Source: a virus | Reading direction: 5' to 3' (one strand) | DNA: 22,747 nucleotides | Virus record (IMG/VR): IMGVR_UViG_3300037507_002285 | Location: 1 to 22,747 of that record | Part shown: in pieces, positions 12,026 to 18,803 of the stretch | How positions within the stretch are numbered: the stretch's first letter is position 1 | Layout: each line of letters starts with the position of its first letter | Position numbers and translations under genes: made by a program | The notes under the pieces: generated by a model | What the model saw: the letters and a program-made list of their open reading frames with translations, nothing else | Told to the model about the DNA's origin: nothing | Databases searched by the model: none

Positions 12026-13378
12026 TTAGAAACCTTCAAGTTCTTTGAACTTTTGTGAAAGAGCTTTCTTTACCATACCTTCACCGGTCATAGATTGTGA
12101 AACAGATTTACCGATGTCAGAGTTAGGTTCAAAGATTTCAATATGTCCCGTCATTGTATTTATCTTACTTGGGAATGTCATACCATCAGGGCCGAATCGG
12201 TTCTTGATAATGTGCCATCGTCCTGTTCCACCAATCTTATCATTCAACTTACGAGAGAGGGACATAACAAAATCCGCAATCATAATTTTATTGTAAGATT
12301 CAGATACCTTGTTTCCTTCAATTACTTCGTCGTCGGTGGATGAGCGTGAAGATTGAGATGCAGTCCAAATTGGAATATCATACTCACCAGCAACACCACG
12401 TAGGTCTTCATAGATGTCATTTAGTTCCAATCTTTTATCACTAGCTTTTGCAGGACGGATAAGATCGGCATAATCAAGAACAATCATATCTGGTTTTTGT
12501 CCCTGATCTATACATTTTTGAATATGAGAGGTCAGAGTCGTTATTGATGCGGTTCGTGTTGGGTAATACTTGATAATGAGATTACCTTCAAGTCCTTCCA
12601 TCACTTCTTGGATTCTCTCGCGAGAATGTTCTTCTCCGAGATTCTGAAATGGTATCTTTGTGAGATACGCATCAATACGTCTACCAACATAATAAGCATT
12701 CAATTCAAGAGTATAGTAAATAACGGTTTTTCCCTGTTTTACGGCATTTGCAGCAAGATTGATTAGACCCCAACTCTTACCACCACCGGCAGGAGCGACC
12801 AAAACGCCTAATTCTCCACCCGCCAAACCTCCCGTCATTATATCGTTTATTACGCCCCAGTTTGTGGCAACACAAGTTCTTGCACCTTCACTATATCTCT
12901 CTTCAACGTGAAGTTTGAAGACGTGTCCTATGTCCTTATCACTACCAGCCTTCAATGCCGAATCAATTTTTTTCTTTATCTGTTCAAACTTACCATTCTT
13001 CAGCAAATCAACCGATTCCAAAATCGCACACTTCATACGCTGATTTTTCGAGAACTCTATCACTTCACTCTTGACATATTCCAAGTCAGGTGAATTTTGA
13101 AGTTTATACGCCTCTTTGAGATTGTCTACAATTCCAGTACGGAGTAGTTTATCTTCAATCGGAACGAGAAGAGATTTGAAAACTTCTTGGGTTGGTTGAG
13201 ATTTGAACTTACGATGGTAATCTAAAATACGTTCTACTATCCAGTTATTGGATTGGGATTCAAAGTATCCAGGTTCTAATAAATCACTGACTTGTCCCAA
13301 GAACGCCTTATCACTGATAAGACAGGAAATAACTTTTGTTTGAAACGTATGTCCGTATTCCGAAAGTGTATCTTGCAT
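12026..13378 (-). CDS. Replicative DnaB-like helicase (T4 gp41 type)
   Basis: 450 aa (T4 gp41 has 475). The N-terminal helical DnaB domain is followed by a RecA-fold ATPase with Walker A APAGGGKS (195-202), a catalytic glutamate after YYTLE (E225) and Walker B DMIVLDYADLI (D302). ARTCVATNWGVINDIMTGGL before the P-loop is typical of DnaB/gp41. It would unwind DNA at the fork with the phage primase. The C-terminus (MVKKALSQKFKELEGF) may bind partners. A class A promoter is about 40 bases upstream (13417-13445), between this gene and the invading endonuclease gene. Confidence 0.94.
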   Translation of the reverse strand: MQDTLSEYGHTFQTKVISCLISDKAFLGQVSDLLEPGYFESQSNNWIVERILDYHRKFKSQPTQEVFKSLLVPIEDKLLRTGIVDNLKEAYKLQNSPDLEYVKSEVIEFSKNQRMKCAILESVDLLKNGKFEQIKKKIDSALKAGSDKDIGHVFKLHVEERYSEGARTCVATNWGVINDIMTGGLAGGELGVLVAPAGGGKSWGLINLAANAVKQGKTVIYYTLELNAYYVGRRIDAYLTKIPFQNLGEEHSRERIQEVMEGLEGNLIIKYYPTRTASITTLTSHIQKCIDQGQKPDMIVLDYADLIRPAKASDKRLELNDIYEDLRGVAGEYDIPIWTASQSSRSSTDDEVIEGNKVSESYNKIMIADFVMSLSRKLNDKIGGTGRWHIIKNRFGPDGMTFPSKINTMTGHIEIFEPNSDIGKSVSQSMTGEGMVKKALSQKFKELEGF

Positions 13379-13416
13379 TTGTTATCGTTCGTATATGTTG
13401 GTTTAGTTATGACTAC

Positions 13417-13445
13417 AATATACGAAAGTGAATTGAATTTACCAA
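13417..13445 (-). promoter_or_regulatory. Class A promoter (TTGGTA-N17-TATATT)
   Basis: TTGGTA (13440-13445) and TATATT (13417-13422), 17 bases apart, ahead of the helicase gene. It gives the helicase its own promoter despite the endonuclease gene inserted upstream. Confidence 0.75.
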
Positions 13446-13446
13446 A

Positions 13447-14208
13447 TCAAAGTTCGTGTTCCCATTTGAAAAAATTTCCACGAATACCTTTTTTGTATTC
13501 CCGACCTGAAAGATGTGCCGATATACATGATGGGAAAGTGTCTAACGTCTCTGTCCATTCACGAATTGATTTACGTTGGCCAACATACTGTCCCGAAACA
13601 CAAATAACATATCCTTTGAATCTTGAATTTTTTTCTCCCGTATGTAATTCACGCAATTTTTGTCTTCCCTCATCAGAGAATTGAATTTGACGTTTCACAC
13701 CAATTCTTTTTGACGCGCGTTCTTCTGAATGTTTCACACCACGAAGGGACTCTGCTATTTTTTTACGAGTTTCCGGATTGTGTTTCTTCCCATAGAAGTG
13801 ATGTTTTTCACCAAGTTGAGCAACCTTCATCTTTTGTATGCTTTCTTCGGAGTGTTTCTTTCCTTTACGGGATTGAGTCAATTTTTCTTTGTGTTCTGGA
13901 CTAAGCTTCTTTCCAAAATTATAGTGGTTTACACCCCTTGCTGAAAACCCTACACTTCTATTGTGCATATTGTAGAAATTGGGATTATTACCTGCATCAT
14001 AATAATTCAACCAATACTCTTCCCTCTCCATAAGTTGTTCAAAAGAAGAACACTCTTCAAGTATTTCTTTCTTGAAGTTTTCTTTCCCATACTTATTGAT
14101 TGCATTTTTTATACAAATACCCGAACCAAGATAATTTGGGTTGTTGCGACCATCTCTACCAATGTATTGTTTACCATTCACCAAATTGGTGGTCTTATAG
14201 ATGACCAT
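13447..14208 (-). CDS. GIY-YIG homing endonuclease with NUMOD3 repeats
   Basis: 253 aa. The N-terminal GIY-YIG nuclease domain reads VIYKTTN (2-8) and KQYIGRDGR (13-21), with a catalytic-type glutamate in EREEYWLNYY (61-70). Repeated NUMOD3-type DNA-binding motifs follow (FGKKLSPEHKEKL, KGKKHSEESIQKM, YGKKHNPETRKKI, GVKHSEERASK). A C-terminal HTH-like SIREWTETLDTFPSCISAHL segment resembles NUMOD1. This is the Seg/I-Bmo type layout. It sits between replication genes, a usual home for free-standing homing endonucleases. AGGAG lies six bases before the ATG and abuts a long inverted repeat (14220-14333). Confidence 0.9.
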   Translation of the reverse strand: MVIYKTTNLVNGKQYIGRDGRNNPNYLGSGICIKNAINKYGKENFKKEILEECSSFEQLMEREEYWLNYYDAGNNPNFYNMHNRSVGFSARGVNHYNFGKKLSPEHKEKLTQSRKGKKHSEESIQKMKVAQLGEKHHFYGKKHNPETRKKIAESLRGVKHSEERASKRIGVKRQIQFSDEGRQKLRELHTGEKNSRFKGYVICVSGQYVGQRKSIREWTETLDTFPSCISAHLSGREYKKGIRGNFFKWEHEL

Positions 14209-14219
14209 AACGTTCTCCT

Positions 14220-14333
14220 ATTCATTTGATATGTAGTTGTTTCTCTACTAATAAATATCAAATTGAAAAACAAAAGCCGTGGATTCGGAGCGATTGTGTA
14301 GGAGTCGAGAAACAAACTACGAATCAAATGAAT
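14220..14333 (-). promoter_or_regulatory. Long imperfect inverted repeat adjoining the endonuclease ribosome site
   Basis: Bases 14220-14245 and 14307-14333 are inverted copies, 24 matches with two mismatches and one extra base. The RNA hairpin would end directly against the AGGAG (14215-14219). The loop holds the terminator stem's downstream arm and the ATATTTAT box at 14251. RNA read from upstream would fold the hairpin; RNA started at the inner box would not. Confidence 0.6.
14251..14258 (-). promoter_or_regulatory. Class B box ATATTTAT before the GIY-YIG gene
   Basis: GATATTTATTAG on the minus strand, 43 bases before the start codon, inside the loop of the inverted repeat 14220-14333. 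Confidence 0.5.
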
Positions 14334-14342
14334 TCCACGGCT
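14262..14342 (-). terminator. Probable intrinsic terminator with long loop
   Basis: AGCCGTGG plus ATTC pairs with GAAT plus CCACGGCT (arms 14330-14342 and 14275-14286; one bulged A) across a 43-base loop, followed by TTTTGTTTTT. It starts two bases after the stop codon of the ADP-ribosyltransferase gene. Confidence 0.65.
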
Positions 14343-14343
14343 A

Positions 14344-15048
14344 TTATTTAGATACAAGACCGTTATATGATGTTTCCGGTATTGCGATGAAAACTTCTTC
14401 TGAATATTTATTTCCAAAATGTAGTATTTCATCTTCTTTTGATTCACCGAAAAGTAAATTCATTACCTTTTGGTTAAAAAGGTATTCGTCATTTTGTTTA
14501 GATATTAGAATACCCCCATTGTACCCCCAAACACCATCCTTACTTGATAATTTACTACCAAATTCGTGAGCAACTGTTTTAGATGTAGTCCAGCTCTGAA
14601 TTTCCAAATGAGGTGTGTATTGTATTGGTTTCATACATTTTACATATTGGATTGAGCCAAATTTTATTTTTTTCCAATCTTTTGGTGAAGTTTTTTTCAA
14701 TTTCAAAATTGTTTTTTCGTTTACAACTCGAATTCCGCGGTATATTGTTGTGCCATCTGGTGTTGTTGGTTTGAAAATGGAAGGAAATACTTTAGCAGCG
14801 TTTTTGAATAAATCCTCATAAGAATATAGATTATTTACAACCTTTTTATTATTAGAACCAACCCATTTCAAAAGAATTTTGAGTATTATCTCCTCATCTT
14901 TTGTATTTTGTTCAGAACCAGTTTTACCCTGCAAATTAACAATTTTGTTATAAAACTTATTATGTTTTTTATCACCAAATACAATATCACCAAACACTTT
15001 TTTGGGGTCTGTATCTAATTCCAATAATATGTCTTTCAGTTTTATCAT
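14344..15048 (-). CDS. ADP-ribosyltransferase-like protein (Alt/VIP2-type fold)
   Basis: 234 aa from the ATG at 15048; an upstream GTG at 15063 overlapping the previous stop is an alternative. The R-S-E pattern is readable: TIYRGIR (R104), QSWTTSKTVAHEF (S-T-S, 152-156) and SEEVFIAI with E218 as the likely catalytic glutamate. The residue two before E218 is Ser instead of the Glu/Gln common in arginine-modifying enzymes. Phage enzymes of this class (T4 Alt, ModA) modify host RNA polymerase and other proteins. The N-terminus MIKLKDILLE resembles the targeting-like segments nearby, so Alt-like packaging is possible but unproven. Confidence 0.8.
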   Translation of the reverse strand: MIKLKDILLELDTDPKKVFGDIVFGDKKHNKFYNKIVNLQGKTGSEQNTKDEEIILKILLKWVGSNNKKVVNNLYSYEDLFKNAAKVFPSIFKPTTPDGTTIYRGIRVVNEKTILKLKKTSPKDWKKIKFGSIQYVKCMKPIQYTPHLEIQSWTTSKTVAHEFGSKLSSKDGVWGYNGGILISKQNDEYLFNQKVMNLLFGESKEDEILHFGNKYSEEVFIAIPETSYNGLVSK

Positions 15049-15059
15049 ACATATAAATA

Positions 15060-16109
15060 TCACTCCCGAATCTTTTGTCTAAATCCATCCAGTGAATTGA
15101 AGTTATTGACGAGCCACTCATCCCAATTCGTTATTACACCACGAAGTTTATCTTGAAGACACATTGTTTCAAGTTGAATCTTATTTAGACCACCAATCTC
15201 TCCATCAACCATATGGCGTATGTTTGACTTTGTTGAAGATGGAATATCAACGTCTAACAATTGCATCAACTTATAATTTCTTTCTAGGTTAGGAATGTTT
15301 TGTTTTAGTTCTGTCATAACTTTGGCTTTACCATCATACAATTTACAACTTTCTATGAACTCTTCCAAAGGAATTCTTCTTGGTTCTGCTAATTGTGGAA
15401 AGTGTTTTTGAATTGTCTTGTCTCCCATACCACGGATTCCTGGAATGGAATCGGAGTTATCACCAAGTAGAGCTTTGTAGATGGTGAAGTTTTCACACGA
15501 TACTCCGTAATCCTCAAGTAAGTTATCTGGCTTATACATTTTTTTCTTTGTGGGAACATAAACATTTACATTCTCTGAAACCAATTGGAGAAAATCTCGG
15601 TCATTGGATAGGATGTAAACCTTTTCCTTGAAGTAGGATGCCAAATAAGCGATAACATCATCAGCTTCAATATGGTCAACCACGATTGTTGTGAGTGGAA
15701 GATTTTGGAGGTATTCGTAAAGACGAACCATCTGCCATTTCATGGATGCCTGTTCGTCAGCTAAATCTTCAAATCCAACTGCACGATTGAGACGGGACTT
15801 GATTGCCCGACGTTCCTTGTAGTTATCAAAGATTTTACGTCTACGATGTGAACCACCCTTACCATCAAAGACAACTACAACTCTCGTAGGTTTTACCATA
15901 CGAATTGTGGCACCAAGTGATTTCATAAACCCTGAAAGTCCGCCAACGTGTTGACCATCTTCGTTGAGTGTTGGAATTGCGGAGAATACACGGATGAAAA
16001 GATTGGTTCCATCTACTACGAGAACCCTACTATCTCGGTGGAGATTATCTGCGTTTTTATGTTCTTCTTCTACTTCTTTGAGTAGGTCTTTGTATTTCCG
16101 AATCATCAT
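15060..16109 (-). CDS. FEN/PIN-type 5'-3' exonuclease (T4 RNase H / Pol I exonuclease type)
   Basis: 349 aa. Metal-binding motifs are in order: VVDGTN (D33), FDGKGG (D82), EADDV (E148, D150, D151), SNDRDF (D170, D172), GDNSDSIPG (D217, D220) and the H3TH motif GIRGMGDKT. It would remove RNA primers and process flaps on the lagging strand, as T4 Rnh does. The core is preceded by about 27 extra residues, MMIRKYKDLLKEVEEEHKNA onward, similar in style to the head-protein N-termini. GGAA is six bases before the first ATG. A class A promoter lies about 35 bases upstream. Confidence 0.93.
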   Translation of the reverse strand: MMIRKYKDLLKEVEEEHKNADNLHRDSRVLVVDGTNLFIRVFSAIPTLNEDGQHVGGLSGFMKSLGATIRMVKPTRVVVVFDGKGGSHRRRKIFDNYKERRAIKSRLNRAVGFEDLADEQASMKWQMVRLYEYLQNLPLTTIVVDHIEADDVIAYLASYFKEKVYILSNDRDFLQLVSENVNVYVPTKKKMYKPDNLLEDYGVSCENFTIYKALLGDNSDSIPGIRGMGDKTIQKHFPQLAEPRRIPLEEFIESCKLYDGKAKVMTELKQNIPNLERNYKLMQLLDVDIPSSTKSNIRHMVDGEIGGLNKIQLETMCLQDKLRGVITNWDEWLVNNFNSLDGFRQKIRE

Positions 16110-16140
16110 AATGTATTCCGTGTGAATTTGAATGGACTAC

Positions 16141-16169
16141 AATATATGAAATTTTCGGGAGATTTCCAA
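16141..16169 (-). promoter_or_regulatory. Class A promoter (TTGGAA-N17-TATATT)
   Basis: TTGGAA (16164-16169) and TATATT (16141-16146), 17 bases apart, directly after the UUCG terminator and before the exonuclease gene. The block TTGGAAATCTCCCGAAAATT recurs at 16649-16668 and 17945-17964. Confidence 0.8.
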
Positions 16170-16172
16170 ATG

Positions 16173-16196
16173 AAAAAGGGAACCGAAGTTCCCTTT
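16173..16196 (-). terminator. UUCG-loop intrinsic terminator
   Basis: AAAGGGAAC-TTCG-GTTCCCTTTTT, 32 bases after the stop at 16228. It is the same element as at 11571, 16672 and 17968. Confidence 0.92.
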
Positions 16197-16227
16197 TGTT
16201 ATTTCATCTTTTTCAAGTCGTTCAATT

Positions 16228-16578
16228 TTATCTACCAATCATTTTTAAAAGTCTTTCGGTTTCTTTCATTAGTTTACCTATGGATTTTCCTTGTCTGTTT
16301 ATTCCAAATACACCTTTAACAAATTCTGACATTTGTGAATTTGTCAATGAATTTCCACCTTCACTATCTTCCAAAGATGCTCTCATTTTCTTTATAGTTG
16401 ATGAAGAAGTGTTCAGTTCTTCAATTGAATCTTCTGTTAAATTGAGTATAACACCGATCAATTGCTTTATTCTATTTACTTCTTCTGTGGTATAGACATA
16501 GTTAGAACCCTGTTTCTTGAATTCTTTTAATACCTTTGATGCTTCGGCGAGCAATTCTTTTCTAGTTGATAATTTCAT
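16228..16578 (-). CDS. Candidate internal head protein (MKLSTRKELL family), 116 aa
   Basis: The ATG at 16578 has GGAG six bases upstream; the longer frame only runs through the leader. The N-terminus MKLSTRKELLAEASKVLKEF matches the family, with a possible LAE|A cut at residues 10-13. No later (I/L)NE site is seen, unlike in the relatives. The rest is helical and Ser/Glu/Lys-rich (ELNTSSSTIKKMRASLEDSE) with no recognised domain. It is the last of three family members in a row, each followed by its own terminator or start signals. Confidence 0.7.
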   Translation of the reverse strand: MKLSTRKELLAEASKVLKEFKKQGSNYVYTTEEVNRIKQLIGVILNLTEDSIEELNTSSSTIKKMRASLEDSEGGNSLTNSQMSEFVKGVFGINRQGKSIGKLMKETERLLKMIGR

Positions 16579-16618
16579 TTTGGACTCCAAAAAAAAAAAA
16601 TACTTTGGTTTATATGAT

Positions 16619-16626
16619 ATAAATAT
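16619..16626 (-). promoter_or_regulatory. Class B box ATATTTAT
   Basis: CATATTTATATCATATAAAC on the minus strand, 41 bases before the start at 16578, within the repeated leader cassette. Confidence 0.55.
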
Positions 16627-16639
16627 GGTACACAAAAAA

Positions 16640-16668
16640 AAAATAACAAATTTTCGGGAGATTTCCAA
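16640..16668 (-). promoter_or_regulatory. Class A promoter copy with degenerate -10 (TATTTT)
   Basis: TTGGAA (16663-16668) with TATTTT at 17-base spacing. The upstream half equals the promoter at 16141-16169, but the -10 has lost TATATT, so it may be weak or inactive. Confidence 0.45.
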
Positions 16669-16671
16669 ATG

Positions 16672-16695
16672 AAAAAGGGAACCGAAGTTCCCTTT
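16672..16695 (-). terminator. UUCG-loop intrinsic terminator
   Basis: AAAGGGAAC-TTCG-GTTCCCTTTTT, six bases after the stop at 16702. Confidence 0.92.
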
Positions 16696-16701
16696 GAAGT
16701 T

Positions 16702-17469
16702 TTACAGAAGATTGTGTCTCTTCCTTATGGACTCTTCCATTTTTTTAGCATCTTTGTTGATAGAATCTATTTCAGCATCGGATACATAGATTGCCCCAGC
16801 TATTCTATCTTTCACTATACGCTTGTAATAATCTGGACTCAATTCGCCTGCATATGAATATGGATCAATATTGAACATGGCCTTTACAAATTTTTCGTTC
16901 CCACCGTATTTGTTCATTACAGTATTTATTCTAGCTTTTATTTTTTTGTTTATCTCATATACCTGCAATTCTAGCTCCGCCTTCTTTTTATTCAATTCTT
17001 TACGAATATCTGGGGCACCTCTGCTTCCTTTTTTTACAGATGCGTGATCGGCTTCTATTTTTCGTATCTCATCATTTATCTTTTTTATGTTGATCGCATG
17101 ATTATAGAGTGGCTTGTCTTGTGAAACAGCTCGCATCATTTCATCAATTATTGGTTGTAGTTCTTTATCGAAAAATCTGTTTTGAAAATATTTCCTCAAA
17201 AAAACATCAATACCCATTCCAGCACCGGCGGCGGCAATTGCAGCGAATAAAAACAATGAAAGGCCAGGATATTCCGATGCATTCCCTGACCTACCAAGAC
17301 CAGCCATCAATACACCAATCGTTCCTGCTGCAAATGGTAATTTGTCTGCAATCTTTGACCAAATACTGTATAACAAACCTTCGTTCAGATTTTGTTTATT
17401 TTCATTACGAATCTGACGTAATACGTCGTCGGCTTCTTTCAGTAGTTGTTTTCTACTTGATAATTTCAT
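16702..17469 (-). CDS. Candidate internal head protein with glycine/alanine membrane hairpin, 255 aa
   Basis: Starts MKLSSRKQLLKEADDVLRQI, with cut-site candidate LNE|G at residues 28-31. The predicted mature N-terminus GLLYSIWSKIADKLPF is followed by two Gly/Ala-rich hydrophobic segments (about 46-59 and 68-91), then a long charged helical region (ELNKKKAELELQVYEINKKI) and a C-terminus with DAKKMEESIRKRHNLL. The layout matches the protein at 18037 (INE|GFLYNMLNKIETKL, two hydrophobic segments, DAKEMTESIR), so the two are diverged paralogs. A membrane-inserting, injected protein is an inference. GGAG precedes the ATG; the gene at 17482 ends 12 bases upstream. Confidence 0.75.
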   Translation of the reverse strand: MKLSSRKQLLKEADDVLRQIRNENKQNLNEGLLYSIWSKIADKLPFAAGTIGVLMAGLGRSGNASEYPGLSLFLFAAIAAAGAGMGIDVFLRKYFQNRFFDKELQPIIDEMMRAVSQDKPLYNHAINIKKINDEIRKIEADHASVKKGSRGAPDIRKELNKKKAELELQVYEINKKIKARINTVMNKYGGNEKFVKAMFNIDPYSYAGELSPDYYKRIVKDRIAGAIYVSDAEIDSINKDAKKMEESIRKRHNLL

Positions 17470-17481
17470 TTTGGACTCCGA

Positions 17482-17880
17482 TTACTTCATCTTTTTGATG
17501 TCAGATTCAACTGCCCTGATAATTCTTTCAATTTCAGGAAGTACCGATTCCAATTGTTTGAGTTCACGAATAGTCGCCTTTACGTTTGAAATTACAAGAC
17601 GTAATGGATAGATTGACTCATCAGCAGCTTTTGCAAACTTCTTTGCATCCTTTGGCGGCGCGCCGTGTTGTATTTCAAGATAGCGGAAGAAATTTTCAAC
17701 GTCATCATCATACTTTTCGAGCAAATCTTCATGAATTACAATTGCAATGGCATCTTCCATCCAATGTTTTACTTTTTCAACATCACGTTGTGGAACAGCA
17801 GCTTCATTTAGTGATTTTCTGATTTCTGTAAGTTTCATTTCTGATTCTTTCAGAAGTTCTTTTCTACTTGATAATTTCAT
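17482..17880 (-). CDS. Candidate internal head protein (MKLSSRKELL family), 132 aa
   Basis: The ATG at 17880 has GGAG six bases upstream. The N-terminus MKLSSRKELLKESEMKLTEI is followed by RKSLNEAAVP, giving LNE|A at residues 24-27. The mature part is helical (DVEKVKHWMEDAIAIVIHED, KQLESVLPEIERIIRAVESD) without a known domain. The gene starts with leader cassette copy 2 and the next family member (16702) follows after 12 bases, so these two share a transcript. Confidence 0.74.
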   Translation of the reverse strand: MKLSSRKELLKESEMKLTEIRKSLNEAAVPQRDVEKVKHWMEDAIAIVIHEDLLEKYDDDVENFFRYLEIQHGAPPKDAKKFAKAADESIYPLRLVISNVKATIRELKQLESVLPEIERIIRAVESDIKKMK

Positions 17881-17915
17881 TTTGGACTCCAAAAAAAATA
17901 CTTTGGTTATATGAT

Positions 17916-17923
17916 ATAAATAT
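17916..17923 (-). promoter_or_regulatory. Class B box ATATTTAT
   Basis: CATATTTATATCATATAACC on the minus strand, 36 bases before the start at 17880. Confidence 0.55.
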
Positions 17924-17935
17924 GGTACACAAAAA

Positions 17936-17964
17936 AAAATAACAAATTTTCGGGAGATTTCCAA
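17936..17964 (-). promoter_or_regulatory. Class A promoter copy with degenerate -10 (TATTTT)
   Basis: TTGGAA (17959-17964) and TATTTT (17936-17941), 17 bases apart, within leader cassette copy 2. Confidence 0.45.
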
Positions 17965-17967
17965 ATG

Positions 17968-17992
17968 AAAAAGGGAACCGAAGTTCCCCTTT
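17968..17992 (-). terminator. UUCG-loop intrinsic terminator
   Basis: AAAGGGGAAC-TTCG-GTTCCCTTTTT, the family hairpin with one extra G in the 5' arm, 45 bases after the stop at 18037. Confidence 0.9.
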
Positions 17993-18036
17993 GTTATTTA
18001 ATCACATTTGTTTTTGAATGTGTGTACTGACACCAA

Positions 18037-18759
18037 TTAGTTGCCTAGACGGATAGATTCTGTCATTTCTTTTGCGTCATTTTGTAGTGTAGTATATTCT
18101 TCTGGGTATGCTGTCATGTAAAATGTTATACGTCTTTTTACCCAATCTTTTAGTTCTTGATCGGAATAATCTTTGCTTGGAGAAGAACGTCCACTCCCCC
18201 GTATGTTGCCTTTGAATGAATCGCGGTTCGCAGCCATCTTTCTCAACAATGGTATCATAGATGGGTCGTCCAATGTTTTAGATACCGATGTTTGAATGAT
18301 GCCATCTAATTTTTTTCCAATAGTTTCTATTTCGGATTGAATTTTTGCGTATTCACTCGTATTTCGATTGGCACTACGTTGCTGAGTCAATGTCATTAAC
18401 ATTTTCAAAAGACGTTGCACCTCCGTGTTTTTCACAATCTGTGAGATACATTTGTCAAAAACTGGCTTTATATCTTTATCATAGTGTTTATTTGACAGGT
18501 ATTTTTCAAAGAACGCCATAATATCACCGAATCGCATACCCGCCGTCAAGATTCCTACCGCCACTGGAATAGACAAAGGAGTCGAAGCTCCTATTAGGGT
18601 CGAGGCTGCCAGTATTCCTAGATGTCCACCAGTTGTATCCAACTTTGTTTCGATCTTATTGAGCATATTATAAAGAAAACCTTCGTTAATTTTATCTTTT
18701 GCAACAGTTTTCTTGAATGTTTCTTGTATTCGCCTACCTTCTTGTATCAGGTCTTTCAT
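18037..18759 (-). CDS. Candidate internal head protein with membrane hairpin (paralog of 16702), 240 aa
   Basis: Starts MKDLIQEGRRIQETFKKTVA, almost the N-terminus of the protein at 11616, with INE|G at residues 24-27. The predicted mature part begins GFLYNMLNKIETKL. A hydrophobic hairpin spans about residues 46-78 (LGILAASTLIGAS, IPVAVGILTAGM), then a charged helical body with SGRSSPSKDYSDQELKDWVK and a C-terminus DAKEMTESIRLGN. So it joins an MKDL-type signal to a body shared with an MKLS-type protein. GGAG is six bases before the ATG, and an ATATTTAT box is 37 bases upstream. Confidence 0.75.
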   Translation of the reverse strand: MKDLIQEGRRIQETFKKTVAKDKINEGFLYNMLNKIETKLDTTGGHLGILAASTLIGASTPLSIPVAVGILTAGMRFGDIMAFFEKYLSNKHYDKDIKPVFDKCISQIVKNTEVQRLLKMLMTLTQQRSANRNTSEYAKIQSEIETIGKKLDGIIQTSVSKTLDDPSMIPLLRKMAANRDSFKGNIRGSGRSSPSKDYSDQELKDWVKRRITFYMTAYPEEYTTLQNDAKEMTESIRLGN

Positions 18760-18795
18760 TTTTTACTCCAAAAAAAATACTTTGGTTTATATGAT

Positions 18796-18803
18796 ATAAA
18801 TAT
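18796..18803 (-). promoter_or_regulatory. Class B box ATATTTAT
   Basis: CATATTTATATCATATAAAC on the minus strand, 37 bases before the start at 18759, touching the hairpin at 18803-18830. Confidence 0.55.

Larger units (their letters stand above)
16560..16695 (-). repeat. Leader cassette copy 1 (terminator, promoter, box, ribosome site)
   Basis: About 135 bases nearly identical to 17862-17993. In transcription order it holds the UUCG terminator, TTGGAAATCTCCCGAAAATT, a poly-T tract, GTACCATATTTATATCATAT, a second poly-T tract, GGAGTCCAAA and the first codons of an MKLS gene. Differences are mainly in poly-T length. Confidence 0.85.
17862..17993 (-). repeat. Leader cassette copy 2
   Basis: Nearly identical to 16560-16695, from the codons for KLSSRK back through GGAG, poly-T, the ATATTTAT box, the class A -35 block and the UUCG terminator. 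Partial copies are at 16141-16197 (promoter and terminator), 11957-12017 and 18757-18804 (box and ribosome site only). Confidence 0.85.

Noticed and set aside
16579-16668. Longer forms of the MKLS genes starting MEISRKFVIFF (also 17881-17964)
   Set aside because: They run through promoter and poly-T leader DNA; GGAG lies right before the inner ATG.
9892-17667. GGCGCGCC palindromes near 9893 and 17658
   Set aside because: They are two isolated 8-base palindromes inside coding regions, with no surrounding structure.
12009-18803. TATAAATA on the plus strand as T4-type late promoters
   Set aside because: They would drive transcription antisense to all genes. Position before minus-strand starts suggests the box acts on the minus strand, if at all.
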